From NCBI RefSeq assembly GCF_963676325.1, contig NZ_OY781099.1:3782001-3846000 (forward strand): DNA of 64,000 bases, written 5' to 3'. Position 1 is the stretch's first letter. Each line of letters begins with the position of its first letter. This DNA comes from an uncultured Bacteroides sp. (lineage in GTDB: Bacteria > Bacteroidota > Bacteroidia > Bacteroidales > Bacteroidaceae). The translations under genes were made by a program, and so were the position numbers. The notes under the pieces are model-generated. The model saw only the letters and a list, made by a program, of their open reading frames with translations. It was not told where the DNA came from and did no database searches. This document shows positions 1-7,820 of the stretch, one piece after another.

Positions 1-306
1 ATCGCCTTCAAAAAATCTAAAAAACATATTATGCTCATCCTGCAGTGCGCACAATCCTATTTGAGTTGTTGCATCCGAAACATAATTTTCGTTATTGTAA
101 GCTTTATATGCTTCCAAATCTGAAATTACAGCAGAAAGAATATTCTTTGTTTCTTCATTTTCGTAAACTTCCATATATAAGAATTCACCACTTGAATACA
201 TATCCCGATCTGCTACTTGGTTTTTGCTTACTAATTCATTTAAAATATCAAGTGTTAATTGAGGGCTATTATAAAAATCCTCAGTAAAAAAAGTCTTCTT
301 TTCCAT
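1..306 (-). CDS. Hypothetical protein, C-terminus beyond window
   Basis: An open frame runs from an ATG at 306 (MEKKTFFTEDFYNSPQ) to the left edge without a stop, giving 102 visible residues. The protein is acidic, with several Tyr and Asn residues and no recognisable motif, signal peptide or membrane segment. It lies downstream of, and on the same strand as, the small genes at 350-1330, so it probably belongs to the same accessory operon. I do not recognise the family. Confidence 0.6.
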   Translation of the reverse strand, partial: MEKKTFFTEDFYNSPQLTLDILNELVSKNQVADRDMYSSGEFLYMEVYENEETKNILSAVISDLEAYKAYNNENYVSDATTQIGLCALQDEHNMFFRFFEGD

Positions 307-349
307 AATGATTATTTATTTAAATTTAAAAAATGTGATTCAGTTTTAG

Positions 350-808
350 TTATTTTTGGATTAAAAATAAACAGACTGTAATAGTCATTATGGCAGCATA
401 ACAAAATAGATATATGTATTTTATTTTGTTTACTCTGGCTCTATGCTCCAAGTTAGCAACTCGCTTGCGGAATCCTATACAATTTCTTTCAGTGATGCCT
501 TGATCACGTAATTTTTTATCGTAAATAGATAAATTTTCATCCATCCATGCTCTTATTTTAGGTTCTAACTCATCTAAATTATTATCTATCTCACTTGCAT
601 TAAAACCTCTTGAAAAAGAAATTGGCGCTAAAAAGTTCTTATTGTTTCTGTATTCATAGAATTCTATCTTCACAGGAACTATAGTTCTTTTCAATAAAGT
701 TTCTTCAACTTCTTTTTCTATTTTTTCATTAGTAGCATTTGCTCTAGATACCAGTTCGTCATAATCAAATCTATCAATTACGACTATATCATTAATTTCG
801 TTTGCCAT
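350..808 (-). CDS. Hypothetical protein with C-terminal membrane anchor
   Basis: 152 residues. The first ~125 are charged and soluble (MANEINDIVVIDRFDYDELV...). The last ~25 (YIYLFCYAAIMTITVCLFLI) form one hydrophobic helix, so the protein is probably tail-anchored with its bulk in the cytoplasm. The region before the helix is basic (RKRVANLEHRARVNKIK), which fits the positive-inside rule. No known domain is recognised. It sits 43 bases upstream of the partial gene at 1-306, on the same strand. Confidence 0.6.
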   Translation of the reverse strand: MANEINDIVVIDRFDYDELVSRANATNEKIEKEVEETLLKRTIVPVKIEFYEYRNNKNFLAPISFSRGFNASEIDNNLDELEPKIRAWMDENLSIYDKKLRDQGITERNCIGFRKRVANLEHRARVNKIKYIYLFCYAAIMTITVCLFLIQK

Positions 809-839
809 TCCGTTCTTTTCTTTTCTGGTTAAAATTTAA

Positions 840-1037
840 TTAGTCTGCAATTACCATTGGCCCTTTTAATAACTCCTGAAATCTTTTATCTCTTGCTGAT
901 TTTGTTTCAAACTTTTCAAGAGTTGTCCAGGACTGAAGGGTAGCACCTTTATACTTAATGCGAATGTTAGGAAAATCATCAGTCCGGATAATCATAAATC
1001 CGGCTCTAATTACTTTTTGTTGACTTGTTGAATCCAT
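840..1037 (-). CDS. Small hypothetical protein
   Basis: 65 residues, beginning MDSTSQQKVIRAGFMIIRTDD. It is compact, with alternating hydrophobic and charged residues and an aromatic centre (LQSWTTLEKFETKSARDKRF). There is no signal peptide and no recognised domain. It is followed by the tail-anchored gene on the same strand. The short length and lack of recognised relatives keep the call tentative. Confidence 0.5.
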   Translation of the reverse strand: MDSTSQQKVIRAGFMIIRTDDFPNIRIKYKGATLQSWTTLEKFETKSARDKRFQELLKGPMVIAD

Positions 1038-1105
1038 CTTGTATTATATTTATTTACACAACAAAATAACAGAAAAATATTATTCTAAAAAAGGACTTGT
1101 AAGCA

Positions 1106-1330
1106 CTACTCAAGAGTGCTTACAATAAGATTACGAGTTATATATTCCTCTTCAGAAATGCCTCCTTTGCTAAGTTTTTTAAAGTCAGATTTATTATACC
1201 TAACCTTTTTACCATTCTCTAGTAAGATATCTTCCGGTTCCATACCGGTGATATTCTCCATCTCAGAAATAACATAAAGCGTTTCTTCAAGACTCGCATT
1301 CATAATGCTGTAAGTTACTTTTTTATTCAT
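1106..1330 (-). CDS. Small hypothetical protein, coupled to upstream gene
   Basis: 74 residues (MNKKVTYSIMNASLEETLYV...). The ATG overlaps the stop of the preceding gene in a TAATG junction at 1328-1332. A strong purine-rich ribosome site (AAAGGAGG) lies inside the end of that gene. Translation of the two is therefore probably coupled and their products may work together. No family is recognised. Confidence 0.55.
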   Translation of the reverse strand: MNKKVTYSIMNASLEETLYVISEMENITGMEPEDILLENGKKVRYNKSDFKKLSKGGISEEEYITRNLIVSTLE

Positions 1331-1605
1331 TATTTAAGTCCTCCTTTCTTGCAAGAAAGTAACGCTGTACATAGCCATACCAGACAAATGATAGTGAGAA
1401 TAACAGAGAAGGAAGCTGCAATAAGCATTACAGAAAAAGAGAGGATTGCATTTGTTATGCGAAGAGAGTTTTTAACTGATATCTCCTGTTCCAGGATAGA
1501 AGATAAAAACTGAGAGTAAACTACTAGTTTAGCGGATACTAAACTATTCAATCCTTGTGCAAAGGATGGGCGCATCGATTCGATGCTGATTACTTGTTTT
1601 TTCAT
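1330..1605 (-). CDS. Small hydrophobic membrane protein behind a hairpin leader
   Basis: I place the start at the ATG at 1603-1605 (MKKQVISIESMRPSFAQ), giving 91 residues. A longer frame reading through the upstream inverted repeat exists, but its extra N-terminus is encoded by the repeat and looks artefactual. The C-terminal half is strongly hydrophobic (AILSFSVMLIAASFSVILTI and ICLVWLCTALL), forming one long or two short membrane helices, and ends in a Lys-rich tail. The size and a structured leader touching the start codon resemble regulated small toxins or holin-like proteins, but this is only inference. Confidence 0.5.
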   Translation of the reverse strand: MKKQVISIESMRPSFAQGLNSLVSAKLVVYSQFLSSILEQEISVKNSLRITNAILSFSVMLIAASFSVILTIICLVWLCTALLSCKKGGLK

Positions 1606-1681
1606 AACTTGTGATGTTTTAGCATTATGGCAGAAAAAAAAGAACGGCTGCCATTTCCCGTTCGCTAAAACATCACAAGTT
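1606..1681 (-). promoter_or_regulatory. 18-bp perfect inverted repeat ending at a start codon
   Basis: Arms at 1606-1623 (AACTTGTGATGTTTTAGC) and 1664-1681 are exact reverse complements around a 40-base loop. Inside are smaller competing hairpins (ATGGCAG/CTGCCAT and GAACGG/CCGTTC). Read on the minus strand, the 3' arm abuts the ATG at 1605, so folding could hide the translation start. The alternative inner stems suggest a switch, but no ligand or partner is evident. Confidence 0.6.
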
Positions 1682-1943
1682 TGCACCGAAGAACAAAATT
1701 GTTGGGAAAGACAGCCGCCATTTCTTGATAAGAAACGTCTACTTTTTTATTTCGTATATCATTTTCGTGACTTCACGAAGATGGTCTGATTTAGGCATAA
1801 AAAAAGCCCAATCCGTGTTGAGCATTATCCGTTACTCATCGGTACAATTTACTTGTAATGTTTTAGCTGGTGCAAATATTGAAATAATATTTGGAACAGC
1901 AAAATTATTCAAAAGAAATATTATATAAATAAATCAGGATACC

Positions 1944-2504
1944 TTACCAAGCTTCCTTTTTATCTAAAATAGGATTATCTTCGGAAGTCACAGCTTTTAT
2001 ATCTGTAATCGTTTTTTCTGAAAACACTTTGCATGTTTCTTTTAGATCTGGCCATGTTTTAACATACCTTTTATCCTGCAATCCTGTTTCTTTGAATTTT
2101 TCTCTATTAGTTATCATCCCAAAACTCCATACATTCCCAAATCTTGAATCACTCGATTTATGGTTGAAATTATTCAATGTTACTTTATATCTTCCATCTC
2201 TGATTTGAATTTTCAATGTAAAATCAATGTAACCATCAATATAACGATAAGTAAACCCACCAGGTGCACGGTAATTAATTACTCCTTTACATATAATAAC
2301 TCCATTTACAGGATCATCCATCTGTATTACCTTTTGAGAGTTTATAAAACTCGTTGCTACCCATGCTTTAATAATAGGATAAAGTTCTTTCACTTGCTTT
2401 CCTTCTTGCTGTATTACAGCATCAAATTCAATTGGCTTTTCTTCTTGAGAAAATGTTCCCAATGAGAAAGCTAATAGACAGAATATTACTAAAATTCTAT
2501 TCAT
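1944..2504 (-). CDS. DUF4468-like secreted protein (TBP-like fold)
   Basis: 186 residues with a clear signal peptide (MNRILVIFCLLAFSLGTFS, cleavage likely near residue 19-20). The mature part follows the DUF4468 pattern: KELYPIIKAWVATSF..., a SQKVIQMDD segment, a VNGVIICKGVI strand, then IDFTLKIQIRDGRYKVTLNNF. DUF4468 proteins are frequent in Bacteroidales and of unknown function, probably periplasmic or surface-associated. The gene stands alone between two non-coding stretches, like a cargo gene of the element. Confidence 0.75.
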   Translation of the reverse strand: MNRILVIFCLLAFSLGTFSQEEKPIEFDAVIQQEGKQVKELYPIIKAWVATSFINSQKVIQMDDPVNGVIICKGVINYRAPGGFTYRYIDGYIDFTLKIQIRDGRYKVTLNNFNHKSSDSRFGNVWSFGMITNREKFKETGLQDKRYVKTWPDLKETCKVFSEKTITDIKAVTSEDNPILDKKEAW

Positions 2505-2618
2505 ATTTATTTGTTTTTAAATTTCCGTGCAATTTAACAAATAATATACCATAGACAAAAGATATATTCATCAAATGCATTAATTAGGCGAATGCCTTAT
2601 GCAATTATTGCCCTTTTT

Positions 2619-2681
2619 CTAATATAATATTGAATTGTCCAAGGGGTTCCAGCAGGGTTCGGAAATTCAATATTATATTAG
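2619..2681. repeat. 18-bp perfect inverted repeat in non-coding DNA
   Basis: CTAATATAATATTGAATT (2619-2636) and its exact reverse complement (2664-2681) flank a 27-base loop that is richer in G. With wobble pairs the stem extends to about 2615-2685. It is the first of at least two large hairpins in the 438-base gap 2505-2942; a weaker GCAGAGT/ACTCTGC pair lies between them. No T-run follows, so it is not a simple terminator. An origin, oriT or structured RNA is possible. Confidence 0.7.
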
Positions 2682-2792
2682 GAAGTGGGCTTCCATACAT
2701 TCGTCACTTTCTGCAGAGTAGAGAAACGAATCGAAAGAGTGTGACTCTGCGTTGAACGCTATCGAATACTCAAGGCTTTGCCTTACCTATTT

Positions 2793-2875
2793 CCGTAAAA
2801 ATCGGGCGGGCGTTGTTGTATTTCTGTTCACAAAGTGTACATAAGGAATACAGCTCGCCCGCCCGATTTTTACGG
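2793..2875. repeat. 20-bp perfect GC-rich inverted repeat
   Basis: CCGTAAAAATCGGGCGGGCG (2793-2812) pairs exactly with 2856-2875. The 43-base interior is itself imperfectly self-complementary (TGTATT...AATACA, then GTTCAC...GTGTAC). The G+C-rich stem stands out sharply from the AT-rich surroundings. It lies just downstream of the methylase-like gene on the minus strand. The form resembles a replication or transfer origin or a phage packaging landmark, but no sequence match proves any of these. Confidence 0.7.
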
Positions 2876-2942
2876 CGCGCGCAAAAAAGGCACACCTAAC
2901 TACCCGCTAGATGCGCCTAAAGCTACATAAAAAGCCCTCATT

Positions 2943-3683
2943 CTAACAATTATAACCAAACTTTACATATCCTATATTCGGGATTATAGGCGTCGGAATC
3001 TCTTTTATTTCAAGTGGCTCGTCTATTTCAACTTCACGTTCTGTATCTTCTTTCTTCGTTAAATCAACTTCATAAATAAATGGAACTTTACTAATAGAAT
3101 CAACTATAACAAACCATTTTCTCCATAATTTATTTTGGAGGCTATCCATATAAAGAACTTCTCCACGCATAGAATTTAAACACATGTTTATTAACGTCAT
3201 ATAACAACAAGTTAAAGAAATATCCGCACCAACAAAATACTTATTTCGGTCTATCTTTGCAGAAGATAATAATAAGCGACCACTTCCACAAGTTGGGTCG
3301 CATATGCGTTTATCTTTTTCCTCTCCTGTCTCACTCCCTGCCATTGTTATTTGCGCCATAAAATCACAAATACACTCAGGTGTAAAAAATTGGCCGTTCT
3401 TATCATTTGAAAGAAATTCTTCAAAATATGCGCCGAATATATCTTTCATTCCTTGCCCTTTATTATCCATTTCCATGACCAAAGCAGAAAAAGCTTTCAC
3501 AAAAATTACCGCTTCACCTTTAGAGTATTTTTTTATCGTTGATAAATAGATATCTTCTTTCTTTCCTAGAGATAAACAACATACTACAAGCGTTAAAAAG
3601 TCGTCAAATATTGTCTGTCTGGAATGCTTTACCGAAAGTTCCTCTAAATAAATAGAAAACTTTTTTAATTCGTCCTGTTTCAT
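2943..3683 (-). CDS. N-6 DNA methylase-like protein lacking the NPPY motif
   Basis: 246 residues. The N-terminal two thirds match HsdM-type N6-adenine methylases: NGQFFTP at residues ~97-102, the SAM-binding motif DPTCGSGRLL at ~129-138, and VGADIS with its acidic residue just after. The catalytic NPP[FY] motif expected after GEVLYMDSL is absent; the chain continues as LWRKWFVIVDSISKV and a Pro/Glu-rich tail. It may bind SAM or DNA without methylating. It overlaps the ArdC-type gene by 4 bases, a pairing often seen on Bacteroidales mobile elements, which suggests a role in protecting incoming DNA. Confidence 0.75.
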   Translation of the reverse strand: MKQDELKKFSIYLEELSVKHSRQTIFDDFLTLVVCCLSLGKKEDIYLSTIKKYSKGEAVIFVKAFSALVMEMDNKGQGMKDIFGAYFEEFLSNDKNGQFFTPECICDFMAQITMAGSETGEEKDKRICDPTCGSGRLLLSSAKIDRNKYFVGADISLTCCYMTLINMCLNSMRGEVLYMDSLQNKLWRKWFVIVDSISKVPFIYEVDLTKKEDTEREVEIDEPLEIKEIPTPIIPNIGYVKFGYNC

Positions 3684-4018
3684 TGTACCTGCAAGTTAGA
3701 AAAAACATAGCAAATAGGATAAAAGTCTAGTTTATCCACGTTCGTATCCTCGCACTGTTCGTTTTTATCCTCTTTACATTTAGGAGAGCCCCATAAACAA
3801 AGTGCTTTCTCTCCTTTTTTAATGCTTTTACCATCTTTCTTCCACTGGTTGAAAGTCTTCAAAATAATATGGCCTTCAGATTTATAAATAGTTTTAAGCC
3901 CAGCATTTACACTATCAATCTTTCCGATTTTTGAAAGCTCTTGCAATGGCTTACTTAACTTTTTTAAAATTTCTCTTTTTTGCTGAATTGTCGCTGCAGA
4001 TTCAAATATATTTCCCAT
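3680..4018 (-). CDS. ArdC N-terminal-like ssDNA-binding protein
   Basis: 112 residues. The pattern TFNQWKKDGKSIKKGEKA, then LCLWGSP, then FYPICYVFSNLQVQ at the end matches the N-terminal domain of ArdC-type antirestriction proteins, which bind single-stranded DNA. The metallopeptidase half of classic ArdC is missing, so this is a single-domain version. The stop overlaps the start of the methylase-like gene, implying coupled expression. Likely role is protection or processing of element DNA. Family assignment rests on the C-terminal motif. Confidence 0.7.
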   Translation of the reverse strand: MGNIFESAATIQQKREILKKLSKPLQELSKIGKIDSVNAGLKTIYKSEGHIILKTFNQWKKDGKSIKKGEKALCLWGSPKCKEDKNEQCEDTNVDKLDFYPICYVFSNLQVQ

Positions 4019-4056
4019 CTTTGTACTGTATTTAAAAAATAAAACATCTGTTTTTA

Positions 4057-4094
4057 TCCCTGCATTGGTACGAACAATGCAGGGATTTTTTTTT
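4057..4094. terminator. Hairpin with T9 tract
   Basis: TCCCTGCATT (4057-4066) pairs with AATGCAGGGA (4076-4085) and is followed on the plus strand by nine Ts (4086-4094). This would stop plus-strand (antisense) transcription. On the minus strand it directly follows the stop of the 4093-4548 gene but lacks a clean T-run, so it may only slow or stabilise that transcript. Confidence 0.5.
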
Positions 4095-4548
4095 AAGCTT
4101 CTAACTGTTTACGCATATCAATTTCCACATTCGATAATGCACTGTTAAGCTCTGCCATCCAGTCAATTAATAATTTCCCTATGCTTGTTGGATTTGATGT
4201 TGTAATTGATGCCCCCTTTGCATCTACTAAAGTTAATTGGGCGTTGTTTTGATCGTGCGAGATAGAAAAATTCTCTAATTGTTTCCGTTTTTCCTTTACT
4301 TCCTGGTATTTTGTTCTTAGTAAGTGGAGACGTTCGGCTTTGTCTGTAAGTTCTTCCATGGTTAGAACTCTTTTTTGTTCCTGCTGAATTGGCGTTTTAG
4401 GTTCAGATTCTTCCGGAATAGCTTCTTCTTTCTTTTCTTCTTTAAACGGAAGGATAACTAACTTTTTAGATTCTTGACTTTCAGTATTTGCAAATGTAGA
4501 TACTGGATTTAAGTTCTTGGCTGCTGCGCCTGTAGTACTTGGTTTCAT
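4093..4548 (-). CDS. Hypothetical acidic coiled-coil protein
   Basis: 151 residues. The N-terminal half is low-complexity and charged (KEEKKEEAIPEESEPKTP). The centre is a heptad-like helix (MEELTDKAERLHLLRTKYQEVKEKRKQLENF). The end (WMAELNSALSNVEIDMRKQLEA) is also helical. No enzyme motif is seen. It is the first gene after a recognisable minus-strand promoter and leads into the ArdC-type and methylase-like genes. A structural or DNA-associated accessory role is possible but not shown. Confidence 0.6.
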   Translation of the reverse strand: MKPSTTGAAAKNLNPVSTFANTESQESKKLVILPFKEEKKEEAIPEESEPKTPIQQEQKRVLTMEELTDKAERLHLLRTKYQEVKEKRKQLENFSISHDQNNAQLTLVDAKGASITTSNPTSIGKLLIDWMAELNSALSNVEIDMRKQLEA

Positions 4549-4623
4549 AATAAAATTGTATTTAAAAAAATAAACATTAAAAAGGGCATAGAGTACGAAT
4601 CCGTTTCCCTTTTGATTACATTA

Positions 4624-4631
4624 CAAATATA
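4624..4631 (-). promoter_or_regulatory. Bacteroides -7 box
   Basis: On the minus strand the sequence reads TATATTTG, matching TAnnTTTG, about 75 bases upstream of the ATG at 4548. It is the best promoter candidate for the 4548-2943 gene run. Confidence 0.5.
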
Positions 4632-4659
4632 CAATATTTTTTTATGCTGTGCAATGGTT

Positions 4660-5040
4660 TTAACGTTGATAAAATACTGAATATCAGCATACTAAACACA
4701 TAATCATTGTACAAACACATTAAACGATTAATGTGCTATTATCTTTATTTTTTTGAGTCCAGACTAAAACGCGGGCGTTATTTTACAAATTTGGGGCGTT
4801 ATTTCAATCAAAAAACTCATTATATTTATTTAACATTCTGATAATCAAGCTTTAAACCTATTCCGTATTGAAAAAAGCCGAGATTATAACACAGTTATGC
4901 CCGACACGCGCCGCCCTCGTCGTGCGGTCGCAAGCCCTGCCGTGGGGGGAAATGTGACGAAAAAACATTACAATCCCACCATACACGCACAATTCATATA
5001 AGAATGTCATTTGGATGCTCAGCTGATGCTTAGATACGAC
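4660..5040. other. Non-coding stretch with a GC-rich patch
   Basis: No credible gene is seen between 4549 and 5114. Most of it is AT-rich, but about 4890-4990 is strikingly GC-rich (contains CGCGCCGCCCTCGTCGTGCG and GCCCTGCCGTGGGGGG) and then reverts to AT-rich DNA. Such islands on Bacteroidales mobile elements can be transfer origins or remnants of foreign DNA. I cannot assign this one. Confidence 0.4.
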
Positions 5041-5070
5041 AAAACCCCGCTATCTTCACAGACCACGGGG
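5041..5070 (-). terminator. Terminator after the terminase operon
   Basis: CCCCG (5045-5049) pairs with CGGGG (5066-5070), with a further A/T pair outside. On the minus strand the stem is followed by TTTT. It lies 45 bases beyond the large-terminase stop and probably ends the head-gene transcript. Confidence 0.5.
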
Positions 5071-5114
5071 CTTACTAATGAGCACAGATTTATTCTTAAT
5101 GTAATATAGATATT

Positions 5115-6875
5115 CTAATGAGGGTCCATACCAGTACCAGACGATCTACGGCCGAGCTGCCATATACGTATCCACTCCTTTCTTAGTATAAGATACTTCA
5201 GCGCATCTGTTAGGTTGGTAGACTCTTTAGGTAAACGATGTGTAGGTAGCTTATCACCGGTCTTTAGTTTCACAATCATACCACTGGTGTCTCTACCTGT
5301 TGCCACCTTAGTCTTTGTTACTTCCATTTCACTCTTTAAGTTAGAACAGTTATACTGATCAATCTCCAACTTAAATAAGTTGCGTTCAAGATTACCACTT
5401 AGTAAGTCCATGAACACACGGTACTCTAGATTACTACCAATGTTGCCCTGCCCTAATGACATGAGCTGCACTGTCCATCCAGTACGAGTACCATCAGCAT
5501 AGTATTCAATGTTTTTCTTTATCTGGGTAGCCATATCGGCACCAACCTTTTTGTAATTGTTCATTGACCGGTCATAATACAACTTGAGTATCTTACGGTG
5601 GTGTGGCTTGAAGTAAGCAATGAATTGATCTGCTAACTCACGTGGCCCTGATGGTGGTAGAGTGCACAGTTCTTTCAGTACCTTATAGGTCTTTCCTTTT
5701 TGTTGCCCGAATACAATTGATAACATATTACCTGAGTCCATACCTGCCTCAAGTGGCCTAGACGTATCCAGGTGTTTTAGTGAAGTACAGTCTTGCACCC
5801 ATCCAAACTCATGCTTATCTATTATCTCATTAGCAAAACCATCTGCATAGAAGTGCCGGGATGCTAAGTTGCAATAGAACATCTGCCCTGCTTCGAGCTT
5901 AGGAATCATTGAAAGGATATTAACCAGAATACCTTCAAGACCTTCAGCAAATTCATCACTGAACCAATCAAGCCCTAATATGTCTGCATTGACATAAGAT
6001 GAAGAGATGAAGAAGAAAGATGTACGTGAACGTGTTTTCTCCCATCGTTGCTGCCATCTCTTCATATTGCGTCCTGCAAGTTCAAGAGCACGCTGAGATT
6101 TATCGAACTCTGTTTTGAGCGACTTATCTGTGCGATATGCAGCTTTTATTTCGTTGTATTCCTGAAGAGTTGCTACATAGGTTTTCTTTGTGTCATTGTA
6201 AATGAAGCTAGCCTGCAGCATCAACAATATTTTGTTCTTATCGTTCTGCTTAGCCAGTTTCAGCACCCAATCATATTCTCCGATATGGTTAGGGTTAGGC
6301 ATATCTGTAGTAAGAGTTCTACTTCGGTACCATACGCAATTTCCATATTTAACACGGAATCCACGAACGGCTTTAAGTAAGTTAGTGAACTTCTCTTCTG
6401 GGAAATACTTTACCTCATCACCAAATATTCCTACATAAGAACGACCGGCACCAATTGAAGGGCGGTCAAGTGAAATAAATGTGAAGTTGAATCCGGTATA
6501 GAATACCATTGTATTCTTCCAGTCTGTACATACATTGTACATCCTGTCTTTCCATTCCTGCGGTGGTTCTTGGTTAATTACATAATGTTTTCCTAGTTCC
6601 CACCCCAATAATGAAAGGCCATCAATAAGAGACGGTATAACGTTTTTGTGTAAATCGGAATAAGTATCAGCAACCCATGCGAATGGTGCTCCCGGGCAAT
6701 CCTGAGCAACTTCCTGAACTCGTTCGGATAATACCTGAACAGTTTTAGCTGATGCACGTCCTGCTATCCAATAGAGTGACCATGGCATCATTATTGCCAT
6801 AAGCTGGGCCATCCAATTAGAATAGCGCTGCTCTATATCCTCACTCGTAGTCTTTAGTTTTTGCTTCCTGGTCAT
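5115..6875 (-). CDS. Phage terminase large subunit
   Basis: 586 residues. The ATPase half has a deviant Walker A (GRASAKT, ~39-45) and a Walker B strand (YVGIFGDEVKYF, acidic pair ~153-154). The nuclease half has an RNase H-like acidic triad in AGMDSG (D380), LYYDRS (D435) and TNLTDALKYL (D557). Together these define a DNA-packaging motor that threads DNA into a prohead and cuts it. The length is normal for TerL. It overlaps the preceding gene by 35 bases and is last in the head operon, after the capsid genes. This is unusual, since terminase genes usually come first. Confidence 0.85.
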   Translation of the reverse strand: MTRKQKLKTTSEDIEQRYSNWMAQLMAIMMPWSLYWIAGRASAKTVQVLSERVQEVAQDCPGAPFAWVADTYSDLHKNVIPSLIDGLSLLGWELGKHYVINQEPPQEWKDRMYNVCTDWKNTMVFYTGFNFTFISLDRPSIGAGRSYVGIFGDEVKYFPEEKFTNLLKAVRGFRVKYGNCVWYRSRTLTTDMPNPNHIGEYDWVLKLAKQNDKNKILLMLQASFIYNDTKKTYVATLQEYNEIKAAYRTDKSLKTEFDKSQRALELAGRNMKRWQQRWEKTRSRTSFFFISSSYVNADILGLDWFSDEFAEGLEGILVNILSMIPKLEAGQMFYCNLASRHFYADGFANEIIDKHEFGWVQDCTSLKHLDTSRPLEAGMDSGNMLSIVFGQQKGKTYKVLKELCTLPPSGPRELADQFIAYFKPHHRKILKLYYDRSMNNYKKVGADMATQIKKNIEYYADGTRTGWTVQLMSLGQGNIGSNLEYRVFMDLLSGNLERNLFKLEIDQYNCSNLKSEMEVTKTKVATGRDTSGMIVKLKTGDKLPTHRLPKESTNLTDALKYLILRKEWIRIWQLGRRSSGTGMDPH

Positions 6876-7464
6876 CTATCATCTCTATTATATCAACATC
6901 AATCACCTGAGCATCACGTTTAAGGCGAACTCTTTCACGTTCCGGAATATCTGGTATAGCATCAATCTGAGCCGCCAGCTGCTGCCGGTCAATTTTAGGA
7001 ATACCAACAGACTCAGTATCCAGCATATATATCTTAATGTTCTTATCTTTAATCTCTTCACGTTTTTGTGGATCAGGTTTATCCAGCAGTTTTATTTTAA
7101 AAGCTTGAGCTGTAAGATTGCCATATACTTCCATATCTTTGCTTGATTTCGCTGTAGAAAGAACGACCTGTGCAGCTTTGATAAGATTGTCATACATCAT
7201 ATTCCTGTGAGCATTGTTCTCTATTGTGTCGTCAGCAAAAAAGAGATTAATAGCTTCATTATACATCTCACGTGCGCGTTGCCTCTTCACGTTAAAAGGG
7301 TCGTGCATAAGAAATGCAACTGCATTATCCTTGCCATATTTACGCTGTATGCCAATCATAGCATATAGCGCATTATAGTAGTCTAGTTCATCATCGGTAA
7401 GCTCTACGCTACAACCAGATGCGATGTAATCCTGAAGCTGCTCAAAATAAGAACTCTCAAACAT
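6841..7464 (-). CDS. Phage protein upstream of TerL, possible packaging factor
   Basis: 207 residues, mostly helical and charged. It has an N-terminal helical region (ELTDDELDYYNALYAMIGIQ), a middle with AREMYNEAINLFFADD, and a C-terminal Ile/Asp-rich tail ending IEMIDDQEAKTKDYE. The start shares one base with the previous gene and the end overlaps terL. Position suggests a small-terminase component or a packaging chaperone. I cannot place it in a family by sequence. Confidence 0.6.
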   Translation of the reverse strand: MFESSYFEQLQDYIASGCSVELTDDELDYYNALYAMIGIQRKYGKDNAVAFLMHDPFNVKRQRAREMYNEAINLFFADDTIENNAHRNMMYDNLIKAAQVVLSTAKSSKDMEVYGNLTAQAFKIKLLDKPDPQKREEIKDKNIKIYMLDTESVGIPKIDRQQLAAQIDAIPDIPERERVRLKRDAQVIDVDIIEMIDDQEAKTKDYE

Positions 7465-7820
7465 TATATTATATCCCCATAGAAAATGTTACTAACTGCA
7501 TTTTTAAATTCAACCTCTCTGCGAAGTTTATCCAGGCGTTGTGCCTGAGTTACATTCTCGCCAGTCTCGGCACTGGCTGTCATTGCTAGACCTTCCTTAG
7601 CTTGTTGCACTAATTGGCCGCGATCATAATGATATCTTAAAGGTGAACCTATTAAGTTATAATACCAGTCAAAATCATTGAATGGAATCTTATAATACAT
7701 AGCAATTTGGCGCGGAGTATAGCCGATGGCGGCTAGCTTCTCGTATTCTTCAAAATTTATTTGGTCAAACCATTCCGGCTTTTCCTTCCATTGAATGATA
7801 TTATTTGCATCTGAACTCAT
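7464..7820 (-). CDS. Putative terminase small subunit
   Basis: 118 residues. Residues ~25-50 (YEKLAAIGYTPRQIAMYYKI) look like the helix-turn-helix of phage small terminases, followed by SPLRYHYDRGQLVQQAKEGL and a helical tail (LDKLRREVEFKNAVSNIF). Small terminases recognise the pac or cos site and load TerL. It is tightly packed: 20-base overlap with the PLD-like gene upstream and a one-base overlap downstream. The assignment is inferred from the HTH pattern and the location two genes from terL. Confidence 0.6.
   Translation of the reverse strand: MSSDANNIIQWKEKPEWFDQINFEEYEKLAAIGYTPRQIAMYYKIPFNDFDWYYNLIGSPLRYHYDRGQLVQQAKEGLAMTASAETGENVTQAQRLDKLRREVEFKNAVSNIFYGDII

Noticed and set aside
1606..1681. 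Invertible promoter flanked by inverted repeats
   Set aside because: The repeats are only 40 bases apart and no promoter box is inside; invertible promoters in Bacteroides are usually longer and lie between genes.
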